Made by a program: the position numbers and the translations under genes. From JBARRO01 sp049644265 (lineage in GTDB: Bacteria; Bacteroidota; Ignavibacteria; UBA10030), in NCBI GenBank assembly GCA_049644265.1, contig JBARRO010000097.1, positions 1 through 43,376 of the forward strand: 43,376 nt of DNA, written 5' to 3'. Of this stretch, positions 1 through 7,659 are shown piece after piece. How positions within the stretch are numbered: position 1 is the first letter of the stretch; every line of letters starts with the position of its first letter. The notes beneath the pieces were generated by a model, which worked only from the letters and a program-made list of their open reading frames with translations, was not told the DNA's origin and made no database searches.

Positions 1-75
1 GGTTGGATCTCAGGTCTCAGCCGGATTACAAACGTTCGACCCCGACGGGGTCGAGTCGACGGTCATGCTGCCGTC
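1..75. repeat. Dispersed palindromic repeat, copy 1
   Basis: The first 75 bases match 1593-1731 in two blocks (GGTTGGATCTCAG... at the left, GTCGACGGTCATGCTGCCG at the right). Inside lies a perfect hairpin, TCGACCCC-GAC-GGGGTCGA, at 36-54. No coding frame is convincing. This is a dispersed intergenic palindrome; its function is unknown and the window edge cuts its left side. Confidence 0.65.
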
Positions 76-119
76 TGCTGCCTGCAGCCGCCAGAAAACA
101 CGGTCTTAAACCTGGTTTT

Positions 120-245
120 CCCCTTTACCTTTTACCTTTTGCCCTTTTCCATCTTCCGTCCTCCATCTTCCATCCTCCATCACCCCTCATCCATCTGCTA
201 TCTGTCATCTGCTATCTGCCGTCTGCTTTCTGCCATCTGAAATAC
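120..245. repeat. Degenerate pyrimidine-rich short tandem repeat
   Basis: The tract is made of drifting copies of short words such as CTTTTACC, CCATCTTCC and ATCTGCTATCTGCC, with a period of about 7 bases. It lies downstream of the T9SS gene and next to the palindromic repeat. A plus-strand frame is open through it only because the repeat lacks stops. A similar ATCTACAATCT-type tract sits near 29848-29880. I read it as non-coding slippage-prone sequence. Confidence 0.6.
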
Positions 246-331
246 AAATCCCAACCGACTTGTCCGCAACATCTGCAGATTAGTCGATTGGGACTCTTCT
301 TACATCCACAAATAACTTCACGCGTCAATCG

Positions 332-1189
332 TTATCGCAGGACGGTCAACTTCCTCGTATCCGCGAAGCTCCCCGCTGTGAGGCGGTAGAAGTACACGCC
401 GCTTGTCAGCGCGGAAGCGTTGAAGACCGCCTTGTACCTTCCGGCAGACTGGAACTGGTTCACGACCACGGCAACCTCGCGACCCAACATATCGAGAACA
501 GTCAGAACGATGTGCGATTGTTCAGGTACGTCGTAGACGATGTTTGTCATCGGGTTGAACGGGTTCGGATAATTTTGGCCGAGCCGGAAAGCCTTTGGGG
601 GACCATCCGACGTCGCATTCATCCCGGTTGCAACTCCGAAGGTGAGATCATCCACGACAAAGGTCGACCCGACGTTGGGAAAACCACCGGGGTGGGTGAT
701 GGAGAACGTAATGACGGCATTGTCGGGAATGTCCGCGCCCGGATACAGGATCGTAGCGATAAACTCCTTATACACGGATTGCGCTGACAAGTCCAGGTAT
801 GAACCCGCACCGACACCCGAGGTGCCTTTCTGATCCAGATAGCTGACAAAGAACGCGTCTCCGTTGACTGGTGTAAACTTGTAGAATCCGCGCAGCGATC
901 CGTATCGTTGGGATATGGCAAAACCGACTCCACTGGTGGTTGCACTCATCAATGTGCCCGACATGTTAAATGCGCCAATGTTGACGACAGCTCCCTGCGC
1001 GGCCGACACTCCGCCATGCGCCGATGACGATTGCGTAATGAACGTATAGAGCCCGTTGTTTGTGTCCCAGCTGACAGGATTTCCGCTCGTCCAGTTCTCA
1101 AAGCCAGCGTTGGGGATTTGCGCGAAACTGCTTCCAGCCATCACGAGAAGTAATGCCATGAACAAGGTACCTCGGGCGCCAGGTGTCAT
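332..1189 (-). CDS. Exported protein with T9SS C-terminal sorting domain
   Basis: This is a secreted protein of about 285 residues and unknown function. It opens with a signal peptide (hydrophobic FMALLLVMAGSSFA). The middle is probably a beta-sandwich or carbohydrate-binding-like domain with Gly/Ser/Thr-rich strands. The last 80 or so residues are a type IX secretion sorting domain: the YPNPFNP motif, then LDMLGREV, SGVYFYRL and a terminal KLTVLR. That domain normally directs export through the outer membrane and is then removed or anchored. I chose the ATG at 1189 because AAAGGA lies 6 bases upstream of it. The ATG at 1195 abuts that site, and the longer frame to 1240 would put about 17 polar residues before the signal peptide. 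A promoter-like pair lies upstream at 1414-1442. Confidence 0.85.
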   Translation of the reverse strand: MTPGARGTLFMALLLVMAGSSFAQIPNAGFENWTSGNPVSWDTNNGLYTFITQSSSAHGGVSAAQGAVVNIGAFNMSGTLMSATTSGVGFAISQRYGSLRGFYKFTPVNGDAFFVSYLDQKGTSGVGAGSYLDLSAQSVYKEFIATILYPGADIPDNAVITFSITHPGGFPNVGSTFVVDDLTFGVATGMNATSDGPPKAFRLGQNYPNPFNPMTNIVYDVPEQSHIVLTVLDMLGREVAVVVNQFQSAGRYKAVFNASALTSGVYFYRLTAGSFADTRKLTVLR

Positions 1190-1308
1190 TGTCATTCCTT
1201 TCAGTCTTTTTGAGTAGGGGGAAGTACTTTCCCTGTTCATCAGGGAGAACGAGGAAGCGTAGTTCGAAAATCGACCAACAATCGATTCTTGACCTGCAGA
1301 GAGGTCTC

Positions 1309-1420
1309 GGGTAGAGGTGGGTGCGTAAGCAACAGGACGAGACGAGAAGAGACTTTCTTGCGCGCTCAGATCTGCGAGAGAGGGGCCTCCCCTGGTGTGA
1401 TCAAACCATTGCTAACTTAC
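1309..1420 (-). repeat. Leader block shared with the region upstream of the other T9SS gene
   Basis: Two exact blocks recur at 13802-13925 in the same orientation and order: AGAGGTGGGTGCGTAAG and CGCGCTCAGATCT, followed by a TTGCTAA word at the -10 position. In both places the block lies upstream of a minus-strand T9SS gene. Neither copy has a convincing open frame. It may be a shared promoter and 5' leader, or the remains of a duplicated upstream region. Confidence 0.5.
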
Positions 1421-1442
1421 CGACAAGCATTTGGAATGTCAA
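1414..1442 (-). promoter_or_regulatory. Candidate promoter for the T9SS gene at 332-1189
   Basis: Read on the minus strand there is TTGACA (1442-1437), 17 bases, then TAAGTT (1419-1414). This is a good housekeeping-type -35 with a moderate -10. It would give a leader of about 215 bases before the start codon. Bacteroidota often use different promoter sequences, so this is only a candidate. Confidence 0.4.
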
Positions 1443-1575
1443 CAGAGAAGAAGCTCTTGAGTGATTTCATACGAAGATTTTTTTCTCGATTATCAGAATC
1501 GAGACAGAGTTTCAAAGAAGGTGAACTGTCGCGCAGGTGAAGCAGAAGCACTGTGTTAGATGTGGACTCCGATAG

Positions 1576-1731
1576 GAGTTCAACCCTTACGGGGTTGGAT
1601 CTCAGATCTGAGCCGGGTTAAAAACGTTCGACCCCTAAGGGGGTCGATAACTCTTCACCAAACTCAGCCAGAGTCCTAAGGTACAAACGTCTGATTCCTG
1701 CGGGATCGTGTCGACGGTCATGCTGCCGCCA
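1576..1731. repeat. Cluster of palindromic repeats, copy 2 of the 1-75 unit
   Basis: Three hairpins follow each other: CAACCC-TTAC-GGGGTTG (1581-1597), TCGACCCC-TAAG-GGGGTCGA (1628-1647) and a weaker GATTCC-TGC-GGGATC near 1692. The flanks repeat those at 1-75, with about 60 extra bases in the middle. The loops differ while the stems stay paired, which suggests selection for, or spread as, a hairpin. The region is otherwise non-coding. Confidence 0.6.
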
Positions 1732-1745
1732 GACTTGGCTCACGC

Positions 1746-1793
1746 TGAAGGTTACCTTCAACAGAGCTAATCCTTTGAAGAAGGTAGCCTTCT
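1746..1793 (-). terminator. Twin hairpins just past the DUF1905 gene
   Basis: Two perfect dyads lie directly after the stop codon at 1800: AGAAGG-TAG-CCTTCT (1779-1793) and TGAAGGT-T-ACCTTCA (1746-1760). They could end or stabilise the transcript of the minus-strand genes above. No clear U-run follows, so termination is only a guess. Confidence 0.3.
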
Positions 1794-1799
1794 ACAAGA

Positions 1800-2105
1800 C
1801 TAACGCAACTCCAACCGAACAACAACCACATCTCCGGTATCGATTCCTTCCTTGTGTCTTACGCTTGCTTTGACAGGCAGGAGGTATGTGCCCGTCTTGG
1901 TCGGGAAGATCGATGTGCGCCATTCAGAGTCGCCGATCCTTGCCTTCACACGGATTGAGCCGAATCCACGTATCTGACCCTTCATGAGGGCCTTGATCCT
2001 TGAAGACACCCTCTTCCCTAGCGTAAAGAAATGCCAGCCGCCAAACTCAGGATACTTCCAGACTTTTCCTTTGACTTTCAGTGTCATGACGTCTTTGTCG
2101 AACAA
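1800..2105 (-). CDS. DUF1905 family protein
   Basis: This small protein of about 101 residues matches the DUF1905 family, a compact beta-barrel of unknown biochemical role. Visible family features are the WKYPEFGGWHFFTL start, the central GFGSIRVKARIG strand, WRTSIFP, YLLPVKASVR and GDVVVVRLEL. The likely start is a TTG at 2105, since GAAGG lies 5 bases upstream; the first ATG (2087) has no such site and would give 95 residues. It starts 14 bases after the flavoprotein stop, so the two are probably co-transcribed. No link between DUF1905 and the flavoprotein is known to me. Confidence 0.8.
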   Translation of the reverse strand: MFDKDVMTLKVKGKVWKYPEFGGWHFFTLGKRVSSRIKALMKGQIRGFGSIRVKARIGDSEWRTSIFPTKTGTYLLPVKASVRHKEGIDTGDVVVVRLELR

Positions 2106-2119
2106 TCACACCTTCTTGT

Positions 2120-3298
2120 TCACCCGTGCAAAAGTCCCTTCACGCTCTGCTTCTTGAAGAGTCGCTTCTGGGTAATGAGGTTTCTCGCCGCGTCAACCTG
2201 ACTCCATGTATTCCAGAGAAGGACTCCGCGAATCCTTTCATTTTCCAAATAGTAAACAACTCCTTCCCGAAATTTTTCCTTCCAATCCTGCACGGTCTCA
2301 AGACGGGCATCCAGTTCGCCGACGGCTTCGTATCCCAGCTCAAAGAGATCGGAATAGAAAAACGGAAGGTACCGATATGGAACCGTACCTCCCGCCATAT
2401 TTGATCCCGCCATCTCCCCCATCGTGTTCGCGTTGTCTTCATGTTCCACTCTCACCCTCTTGTCGAGGGCTGTACTGAAGAAATTCGCCACATCACCGGC
2501 TGCATAGATGCCGGAAATTGATGTCTCCAGATACTCATTCACCAGGATTCCATTCCCGACCTCGATACCGGCCGATTGGGCAAATTCAATGTTCGGCTGA
2601 ATTCCAAGCCCGGCGACAATTCCGTCAACCTCAATCTTTTTTCCGGTTGTGGTCGAAACAACATAGCGATCTTCCGATTGTTCAATATTGGTGACAGAAT
2701 CTTTCGCGAGAACCTCAACTCCTTTTTCACGATAGTACGTGTTGAGGAACTGCGAAAGAGCCGCAGGATAGACTCTTGCTCCAATACCTTCCTCGGGGAT
2801 GATCATCGTGACCGATTTGCCATTCATCGCCAGCGCCGCAGCGACCTCAGATCCAATGAACCCTCCCCCGATGATGACAAACCGACGCCCTCGCTCCGTC
2901 AATGACCTCAGGGCCTGATAGTCATCAAGCGTGCGAAAATAGATGATTCCCTCCACCTTGTACGGCAGCCGTCGAACCCTCCCTCCCGTCGCAAGAAGAA
3001 GCTTCCCAAACGAATACGTCGTTCCCTTGTCATCAACGACAACCTTCTTCTTCACATCAATGCTGATCGCCGTTCTGGACAAATGCACGTCCACATGCTC
3101 GTACGGCGTTTTTGGCCACACGCTTTCTACCGGCTCGCCTTTCCAGAGGGACTTGGAAAGCGGGGGACGTTTGTACGGCCGGTGTGCTTCGTTGCTGATG
3201 ATCGCGATCGCACCGGATGCGTCCATCCGGCGAATTCCGGCCACCGCCGCATCCGCGGTCATTCCACCCCCGATGATCAGATAGGGATACTCAGGCAT
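2120..3298 (-). CDS. NAD(P)H/FAD-dependent oxidoreductase, ferredoxin-reductase type
   Basis: The 392-residue flavoprotein belongs to the pyridine nucleotide-disulfide reductase superfamily, in the rubredoxin/ferredoxin reductase and AIF branch. It probably moves electrons from NAD(P)H through FAD to a small carrier. Visible parts are the N-terminal FAD-binding LIIGGGMTADAA (about residues 7-18), the conserved YKRPPLSK segment, a second nucleotide site VIIGGGFIGSEVAAAL (about 142-157), and the FAD-contacting GIYAAGDVAN (about 264-273). There is no CxxC redox pair, which fits this branch. GGAG sits 7 bases before the ATG. It lies 20 bases after folE and 14 before the DUF1905 gene. Its partner carrier is not in the immediate neighbourhood. 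Confidence 0.88.
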   Translation of the reverse strand: MPEYPYLIIGGGMTADAAVAGIRRMDASGAIAIISNEAHRPYKRPPLSKSLWKGEPVESVWPKTPYEHVDVHLSRTAISIDVKKKVVVDDKGTTYSFGKLLLATGGRVRRLPYKVEGIIYFRTLDDYQALRSLTERGRRFVIIGGGFIGSEVAAALAMNGKSVTMIIPEEGIGARVYPAALSQFLNTYYREKGVEVLAKDSVTNIEQSEDRYVVSTTTGKKIEVDGIVAGLGIQPNIEFAQSAGIEVGNGILVNEYLETSISGIYAAGDVANFFSTALDKRVRVEHEDNANTMGEMAGSNMAGGTVPYRYLPFFYSDLFELGYEAVGELDARLETVQDWKEKFREGVVYYLENERIRGVLLWNTWSQVDAARNLITQKRLFKKQSVKGLLHG

Positions 3299-3318
3299 GC
3301 GTGATCTCCAGGTTTACC

Positions 3319-3942
3319 TTATTCGGATTCGATCTGTCGCAGAAATTCATCCTTCTTTTCCTTCACCTCAAATATACCACAAAAGTGCGAAGTTCGTGTA
3401 AGGCTGTTGACGTCCTTGACACCGCGTGAAGCGATGCACAGATGCGTAGCTTCCATGACCACCGCAACGTCGTCTGTTCGCAAAGCCTTCCCCAGTTCGG
3501 TGCCGATTTCGACCGTCAAGCGCTCCTGCGTCTGGGGCTTACTGGCCAGGTACTGCACCAGGCGGTTGAGTTTCGACAGTCCAACAAGATGATGCTTTGG
3601 AACATATGCCACATGCGCCTTTCCGAAGAACGGAACGAGGTGATGCTCACAGTACGAGAAAAACGTGATTTCTTTTGCCGTCACCATCTCCTTGTATCCG
3701 TTGCTGTTTTCGAAGAGCGTCATGTCCGGCTTCTGGGCCGGATCAAGTCCGCTGAATGCTTCCCTCACAAACATCTTCGCCACACGCAGCGGAGTCCCAC
3801 GAAGTCCTTCCTCTTCAAGGTCCAGTCCCAGGATTCTCAAGATCGCGGAAATATGGGGCACGATCATCTCTATCTTACCCGTATTGCCGACGTGCGATGG
3901 AATGTCCGCCGAAATTTGTCTCAGTATGGTCTGTGTTGTCAT
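3319..3942 (-). CDS. folE: GTP cyclohydrolase I
   Basis: FolE converts GTP to 7,8-dihydroneopterin triphosphate and formate, the first step of folate and pterin synthesis, in the cytoplasm. From the ATG at 3942 it has 207 residues, close to the usual size. Zinc ligands fit C98, H101 (in CEHH) and C169 (in HLCIASRGV). The hallmark HHLVPFFGKAHVAYVPK, GLSKLNRLVQ, QTQERLT and LTRTSHFCG segments are all present. I prefer 3942 over the upstream start at 4005 because AGGA precedes it at the right distance and the added 21 residues do not look like FolE. It leads a tight minus-strand run with the flavoprotein and DUF1905 genes. Confidence 0.96.
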   Translation of the reverse strand: MTTQTILRQISADIPSHVGNTGKIEMIVPHISAILRILGLDLEEEGLRGTPLRVAKMFVREAFSGLDPAQKPDMTLFENSNGYKEMVTAKEITFFSYCEHHLVPFFGKAHVAYVPKHHLVGLSKLNRLVQYLASKPQTQERLTVEIGTELGKALRTDDVAVVMEATHLCIASRGVKDVNSLTRTSHFCGIFEVKEKKDEFLRQIESE

Positions 3943-4011
3943 TGAAATTCCTGTTCTGCTGACACCGGAAAATGGGCTCGCAAGGCGACTCCTTGTGAGC
4001 CGCATCGACGT

Positions 4012-4659
4012 TTACCTGAACTTCGCCTGGAACTGGCTGATGATTCCGCTGCTCAGCATGTCGGACATGTGCAGGATCTGTTTGTGGACCTCGTCGTATG
4101 CCCGGACATCTCCCTCCCAGTCCTTTTTGAGTCTGGCCACGACTTCTGTTGTTGTCGCGGAGAGATGGCTTCGCATCATTGATTTCATTTCAGCGGGGGG
4201 CCAGTTTTTGGGATTCGCTCCACTGAGGAATTCCGCGATTTCGTCTGCATTCGAGTTCCAGCGCGTGCCGGAGCTGTTGCTGCGCGTGGTATCGCCGGAC
4301 TTCACGGCATCGATGAGTTCGGCCGCAATGAGAATATGGTCCCTGAGAAGCGCCGTCAGTTTATTGCCTGCCGCATCGCCATAGAGCGGTTTGATTGCAT
4401 TCCCGATGTCTGTTTGATTCTGGAGCAATCGGTTGGTTGTTGCACTCTTATCTGACAGATTTTCCATTGCACTGATGATATAGAGGCGGGTCCAGGTCAC
4501 GTGATCTTCCCACAATTTTCTCATGTCACTCCGGAAAACGGCTTTGTCGAGTGTCCGCTTTTCGGAGTGCTTTGCAGGATCATGCCTTGCGATGGCGTTT
4601 CCCGTGCCGACCAGCAATGCCAGCGCCACAACGGCGAAATTAACGATTCGATGGTTCAT
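4012..4659 (-). CDS. Conserved exported protein of unknown function
   Basis: This 215-residue protein has an N-terminal signal peptide ending around GTGNAIA. The rest looks helical and charged, with WEDHVTWTRLYIISAMENL, NQTDIGNAIKPLYGDAAGN, LLRDHILIAAELI and YDEVHKQILHMSDMLS. I recognise these segments from a family found scattered in many phyla, often under unreliable enzyme names; no activity is established. No heme, metal or lipid-attachment motif is obvious, though the regularly placed His residues (DHV, RDHI, SHLS, EVHKQ) could bind a ligand. AAAGGAAGG precedes the ATG. It is divergent from the ECF sigma gene across a symmetric promoter region, so it may belong to that sigma factor's regulon. 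Confidence 0.75.
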   Translation of the reverse strand: MNHRIVNFAVVALALLVGTGNAIARHDPAKHSEKRTLDKAVFRSDMRKLWEDHVTWTRLYIISAMENLSDKSATTNRLLQNQTDIGNAIKPLYGDAAGNKLTALLRDHILIAAELIDAVKSGDTTRSNSSGTRWNSNADEIAEFLSGANPKNWPPAEMKSMMRSHLSATTTEVVARLKKDWEGDVRAYDEVHKQILHMSDMLSSGIISQFQAKFR

Positions 4660-4701
4660 GATGGTTCCTTCCTTTTGTTTGTTTTGAATTGTTGGTTATG
4701 G

Positions 4702-4784
4702 ATTAGAGCAGGAAGGGACCGAAACGTTACAGGAAAAATTGATTATATTTTTCGTGTAACCTTTTGCGGGTTATTTCATCCAAT
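4702..4784. promoter_or_regulatory. Symmetric two-way promoter, probable ECF sigma target
   Basis: The 154-base gap between the two divergent genes holds an inverted repeat with 14-base arms (4726-4739 and 4747-4760, one mismatch). Each arm ends in TGTAAC pointing outward. In both directions GTAAC is followed by exactly 18 bases and then TCTAAT (minus strand, 4707-4702) or TCCAAT (plus strand, 4779-4784). Both would start transcription a few dozen bases before a start codon. This geometry fits an ECF-type promoter pair, with the sigma factor activating itself and the exported protein. The -35/-10 roles are inferred. Confidence 0.55.
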
Positions 4785-4812
4785 ACGTGACCCGGTACCG
4801 GAAAAAAGGCCC

Positions 4813-5472
4813 ATGGAAACCGAGAAACAGAGCGTTGCACTGGCAGTGAACGACGAAGAGGTCGTTGGCCGCGTATTGGCCGGCGAGAAGACGGCGTACG
4901 AGCTGATCATGCGCAAATACAATCAGCGCCTGTTCCGAATCGTCCGTTCGTACATTGTCGACAAGGATGAGATTGAAGACGTTATCCAGGACGCATACGT
5001 CAAGGCCTACGAAGCGATGCCGCGTTTCGAGAAGCGTTCGAGTTTTTCGACATGGCTTATTCGAATCACGATCAACGAGGCGCTCGCAAGGGTAAAGCAG
5101 CACAAACGGCGGCCCCACCAGCTTTCCGACGGCTCCGAATCTGCCGAGCAGCTCGTTCAGGCATCGAACAAAGAAAATCCCCTGGGGACACTCATGAACT
5201 CCGAACTGAAGGATATATTGGAAAAAGCGGTCGACGGACTGCCGGAGAAGTACCGGTCGGTTTTCCTGATGCGGGAAATTGAGGGGATGAGCATCGTCGA
5301 GACAAGCGAATCGCTCGCAATCAGCCAAACGAACGTCAAGGTGCGCCTCAACCGGGCGAAGGAGATGCTTCGCGAGGCCATCGGCAGCTTTTATCACGAT
5401 CCGGAGGTGTTTCACTTCGACCTGGTCCGTTGCGACCGGATCGTGCAGAACGTTTTGCGGCGCGTCTCGTAG
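4813..5472 (+). CDS. ECF-type RNA polymerase sigma factor
   Basis: At 219 residues this is a typical extracytoplasmic-function sigma-70 factor. Sigma region 2 runs from about residue 30 to 95 and includes NQRLFRIVRSYI, DEIEDVIQDAYVKAY and FSTWLIRITINEAL. Region 4 lies at about 140-195, with LPEKYRSVFLMREIEGMS followed by the helix-turn-helix SESLAISQTNVKVRLNRAK. The frame stays open upstream, but the ATG at 4813 has AAAAGG before it and begins the family-like METEKQ. No anti-sigma gene is adjacent; the divergent exported protein at 4012-4659 has no membrane segment beyond its signal peptide. A decayed copy of part of region 4 lies at 11338-11427. Confidence 0.93.
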   Translation: METEKQSVALAVNDEEVVGRVLAGEKTAYELIMRKYNQRLFRIVRSYIVDKDEIEDVIQDAYVKAYEAMPRFEKRSSFSTWLIRITINEALARVKQHKRRPHQLSDGSESAEQLVQASNKENPLGTLMNSELKDILEKAVDGLPEKYRSVFLMREIEGMSIVETSESLAISQTNVKVRLNRAKEMLREAIGSFYHDPEVFHFDLVRCDRIVQNVLRRVS

Positions 5473-5496
5473 AGGATTGCGGCGGTCCATACCAAT

Positions 5497-5520
5497 AAAA
5501 AAGCCCGTCACTGGACGGGC
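5497..5520 (-). terminator. Intrinsic terminator for the DUF362/T9SS gene
   Basis: GCCCGTC-ACTG-GACGGGC (5503-5520) is followed on the minus strand by TTTTTTATT. It lies 25 bases past the stop of the gene at 5545. The 24-base core is identical to the terminator at 11432-11455. It may also slow plus-strand read-through from the sigma gene. Confidence 0.85.
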
Positions 5521-5544
5521 CTCGAGAGTTTGAAAAATTTTGGG

Positions 5545-7482
5545 TTACCGCATCAACACAAGTTTCTTCGTTTCAGTGAACCTTCCAGCTTCAAGCCGGC
5601 AGAAGTAGATCCCACTCGGCAATTCCTTCGCATCCCACGTCGTCCGATACGCCCCCGCAGATTGTTCCTCGGTCACCAGCGTTGTGACTTCGCGGCCAAG
5701 GATGTCGAATATTCTCAGGCTTACCTCACTGGCGACTGATAACTGATAACTGATTGCTGTCGTCGGATTAAACGGATTCGGATAATTCTGCTCAAGCGCA
5801 TATCCATCGGGTTGCACTCCTGACGCAAGCCGATCGACAGCCGTGGATGTCTGAATCTTCACCAGCTCTATTCCTGCTCCGATGCCAAGGTCGCGGGAAT
5901 ACTTCTGTTCGGTGGAATTATTCCAATGTTCATGGACTCCCAGACTTCCTATCACGGAGCCATCGTTTTCGGGATCATACCGGACTCCTGCCGGCCAGTT
6001 AGCAGAATCTGCCGCCTGGTGCAAATGGTCGTCAACGCCTTCCATTTGCGGATACGTTTCCGCGTGTTTGTCGCTGGTGAACTCCGCCTTGAGGATGTCG
6101 AAACAGACCGACTCCAGCGCTATCGGATCCTGAGACATCAAAATCGACGACGGCCAATCGTTATTGAACGGCGCAATTTTGAAGAAGACCGGTTTCAGAT
6201 TCGCTCCGGCTCCACCCCACAGACCGTCGATCACAAAGAGCATGGCGTTTCCCCCAAGGTTCTTGTGTCCCATCAGGTCGACCAGCACACGATACTTGTT
6301 GTATCCGAACCTGCTATTCTTGTCTCCCGCCGGAGAAAACCCCTCCGGATTCACCAATCCCATATGTAAATGCATAGCGTTGGACCGCACATGAGAACCG
6401 AAATCGCATTTCCCAATCAAGGTCACACCTGCCCGTTCGTGCACTTTCAGGGCACCAACATAGATCAGATAATCGGCTTGCTCAATAACGGTGTAGAGCG
6501 TGTCCTGGTAAATGGGATTTCCCGCCGACATGTCGCTCCAGCTTCCTGACCGCAGCACAGAGCCCTTATCGGCATAGAAGACCGAAGGACTTGCTCCTTT
6601 GACTGACTTTGTACGACCTTGCCCTCCCTTAAAACAGATGTACCTGACGTTTGGAAATTCCGCATGCCAGATATCCCAATACTCACTCTGAATGTCGCGC
6701 TGTGGATCTCCGACGGAGATATTTTCTTGTGCTATGCCGCAGTCATTGATCAGCTCCCGCAGGAGAGCCAGCACCGGCTGCGGTGAAGTTCGGGCCATCG
6801 TGTAAGATGCCAAATCCATTATGTTGTGATTGCTGCTATCTGCGACGGTCGAACCAATCCCGTTTGTCTTTATGAAAATCTTCTCGCCGGTTTGATATCC
6901 TCTGGCTCCTCTCCCCTTTTTTTGGTTGAAATAAGTGAACAGTGTATCCCAGGCTTCTCTGATGGAGGACTTGCCCGTGAGGTTCAGGATGGATGAACGG
7001 ACCATCCCATTCACTACATCCATATTTGTGTTCTTGGGCAAATAGTATGCATCGCCGAACTGGTTGTTTCCGCACAACTCATTCGTCGCATTAGGATTTC
7101 TCGTCCACACAACGCGGCCCGGGAACATTCCCCTCGCAATTCCCATGGGAGCGTTCGGTACATCGAGATAACTCGAGTTGGCATACACCGGAGGCTGGTC
7201 TGACTGGAAAGAAAGGAATCCTGCCGCGAGGGCAATGACTGCAAACCCCATCACAGCCCAATAGTGTGAGTGCCTCCAATGGAGCTGTGCTTTACCGAGT
7301 GCAAAAGCAGTCGTCGCGAGGCCCAGCAGGTAGACGACAAATGCGGATGCCATGGGATACGCAACCCGCATACAAGGATATGTGGCCCGGCTTGGCTTGG
7401 GGATGACACGAATGAGAAACCACAGCGATGCGAGCACTCCGACGATAGGGAAAAACAGTTTGCTGACCTTCGGGGACTTCAT
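5545..7482 (-). CDS. DUF362 domain protein with membrane N-terminus and T9SS tail
   Basis: The 645-residue protein has three parts. Residues 1-100 carry about three hydrophobic segments (LFFPIVGVLASLWFLI, MASAFVVYLLGLATTAFAL, WAVMGFAVIALAAGFL). Residues 110-540 resemble DUF362, a family of unknown activity sometimes joined to ferredoxin domains. Recognisable parts are GEKIFIKTNGIG, the NISVGDPQR and DYLIYVGALKVHERAGVTLIGK segments, and an IALESVCFDI end. Residues 560-645 are a T9SS sorting domain (YPNPFNP, FDILGREV, SGIYFCRLEAG). The ATG at 7482 has AAGGAC 8 bases upstream and removes 15 polar residues. Several membrane helices plus a T9SS tail is an odd combination. A terminator follows at 5497-5520. 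Confidence 0.8.
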   Translation of the reverse strand: MKSPKVSKLFFPIVGVLASLWFLIRVIPKPSRATYPCMRVAYPMASAFVVYLLGLATTAFALGKAQLHWRHSHYWAVMGFAVIALAAGFLSFQSDQPPVYANSSYLDVPNAPMGIARGMFPGRVVWTRNPNATNELCGNNQFGDAYYLPKNTNMDVVNGMVRSSILNLTGKSSIREAWDTLFTYFNQKKGRGARGYQTGEKIFIKTNGIGSTVADSSNHNIMDLASYTMARTSPQPVLALLRELINDCGIAQENISVGDPQRDIQSEYWDIWHAEFPNVRYICFKGGQGRTKSVKGASPSVFYADKGSVLRSGSWSDMSAGNPIYQDTLYTVIEQADYLIYVGALKVHERAGVTLIGKCDFGSHVRSNAMHLHMGLVNPEGFSPAGDKNSRFGYNKYRVLVDLMGHKNLGGNAMLFVIDGLWGGAGANLKPVFFKIAPFNNDWPSSILMSQDPIALESVCFDILKAEFTSDKHAETYPQMEGVDDHLHQAADSANWPAGVRYDPENDGSVIGSLGVHEHWNNSTEQKYSRDLGIGAGIELVKIQTSTAVDRLASGVQPDGYALEQNYPNPFNPTTAISYQLSVASEVSLRIFDILGREVTTLVTEEQSAGAYRTTWDAKELPSGIYFCRLEAGRFTETKKLVLMR

Positions 7483-7594
7483 ATCTCTGTCCTTGGTGAA
7501 TAACCGTTGTCGACAGTAATGTATCATAATATTGGTGCCCAGGCCAACCTGCTCCCGTCAAGTGAAGGGTTTGAGATTCTCGATTTTAAGACTT

Positions 7595-7609
7595 GAAACA
7601 TTCTGTTTC
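7595..7609. promoter_or_regulatory. Candidate operator between DUF362 and AraC genes
   Basis: A perfect dyad GAAACA-TTC-TGTTTC, flanked by a direct repeat AGACTT on each side, lies 51 bases before the AraC-type start codon. It could bind the regulator itself. The support is only symmetry and position. Confidence 0.3.
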
Positions 7610-7659
7610 CAGACTTACCTTCTCTAATCAACGAGAAACAACCTGGACGCATCACCACA

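Noticed and set aside
3..389. Plus-strand 128-residue frame at the window start
   Set aside because: It runs through a palindromic repeat and a low-complexity tract and overlaps the T9SS gene end.
1289..1540. Plus-strand 83-residue frame upstream of the first T9SS gene
   Set aside because: Composition is not protein-like, it overlaps the shared leader block, and the copy at 13802 does not keep the frame.
3665..4384. Plus-strand 239-residue frame over folE and the exported protein gene
   Set aside because: Both overlapped minus-strand genes have family support; this frame has none.
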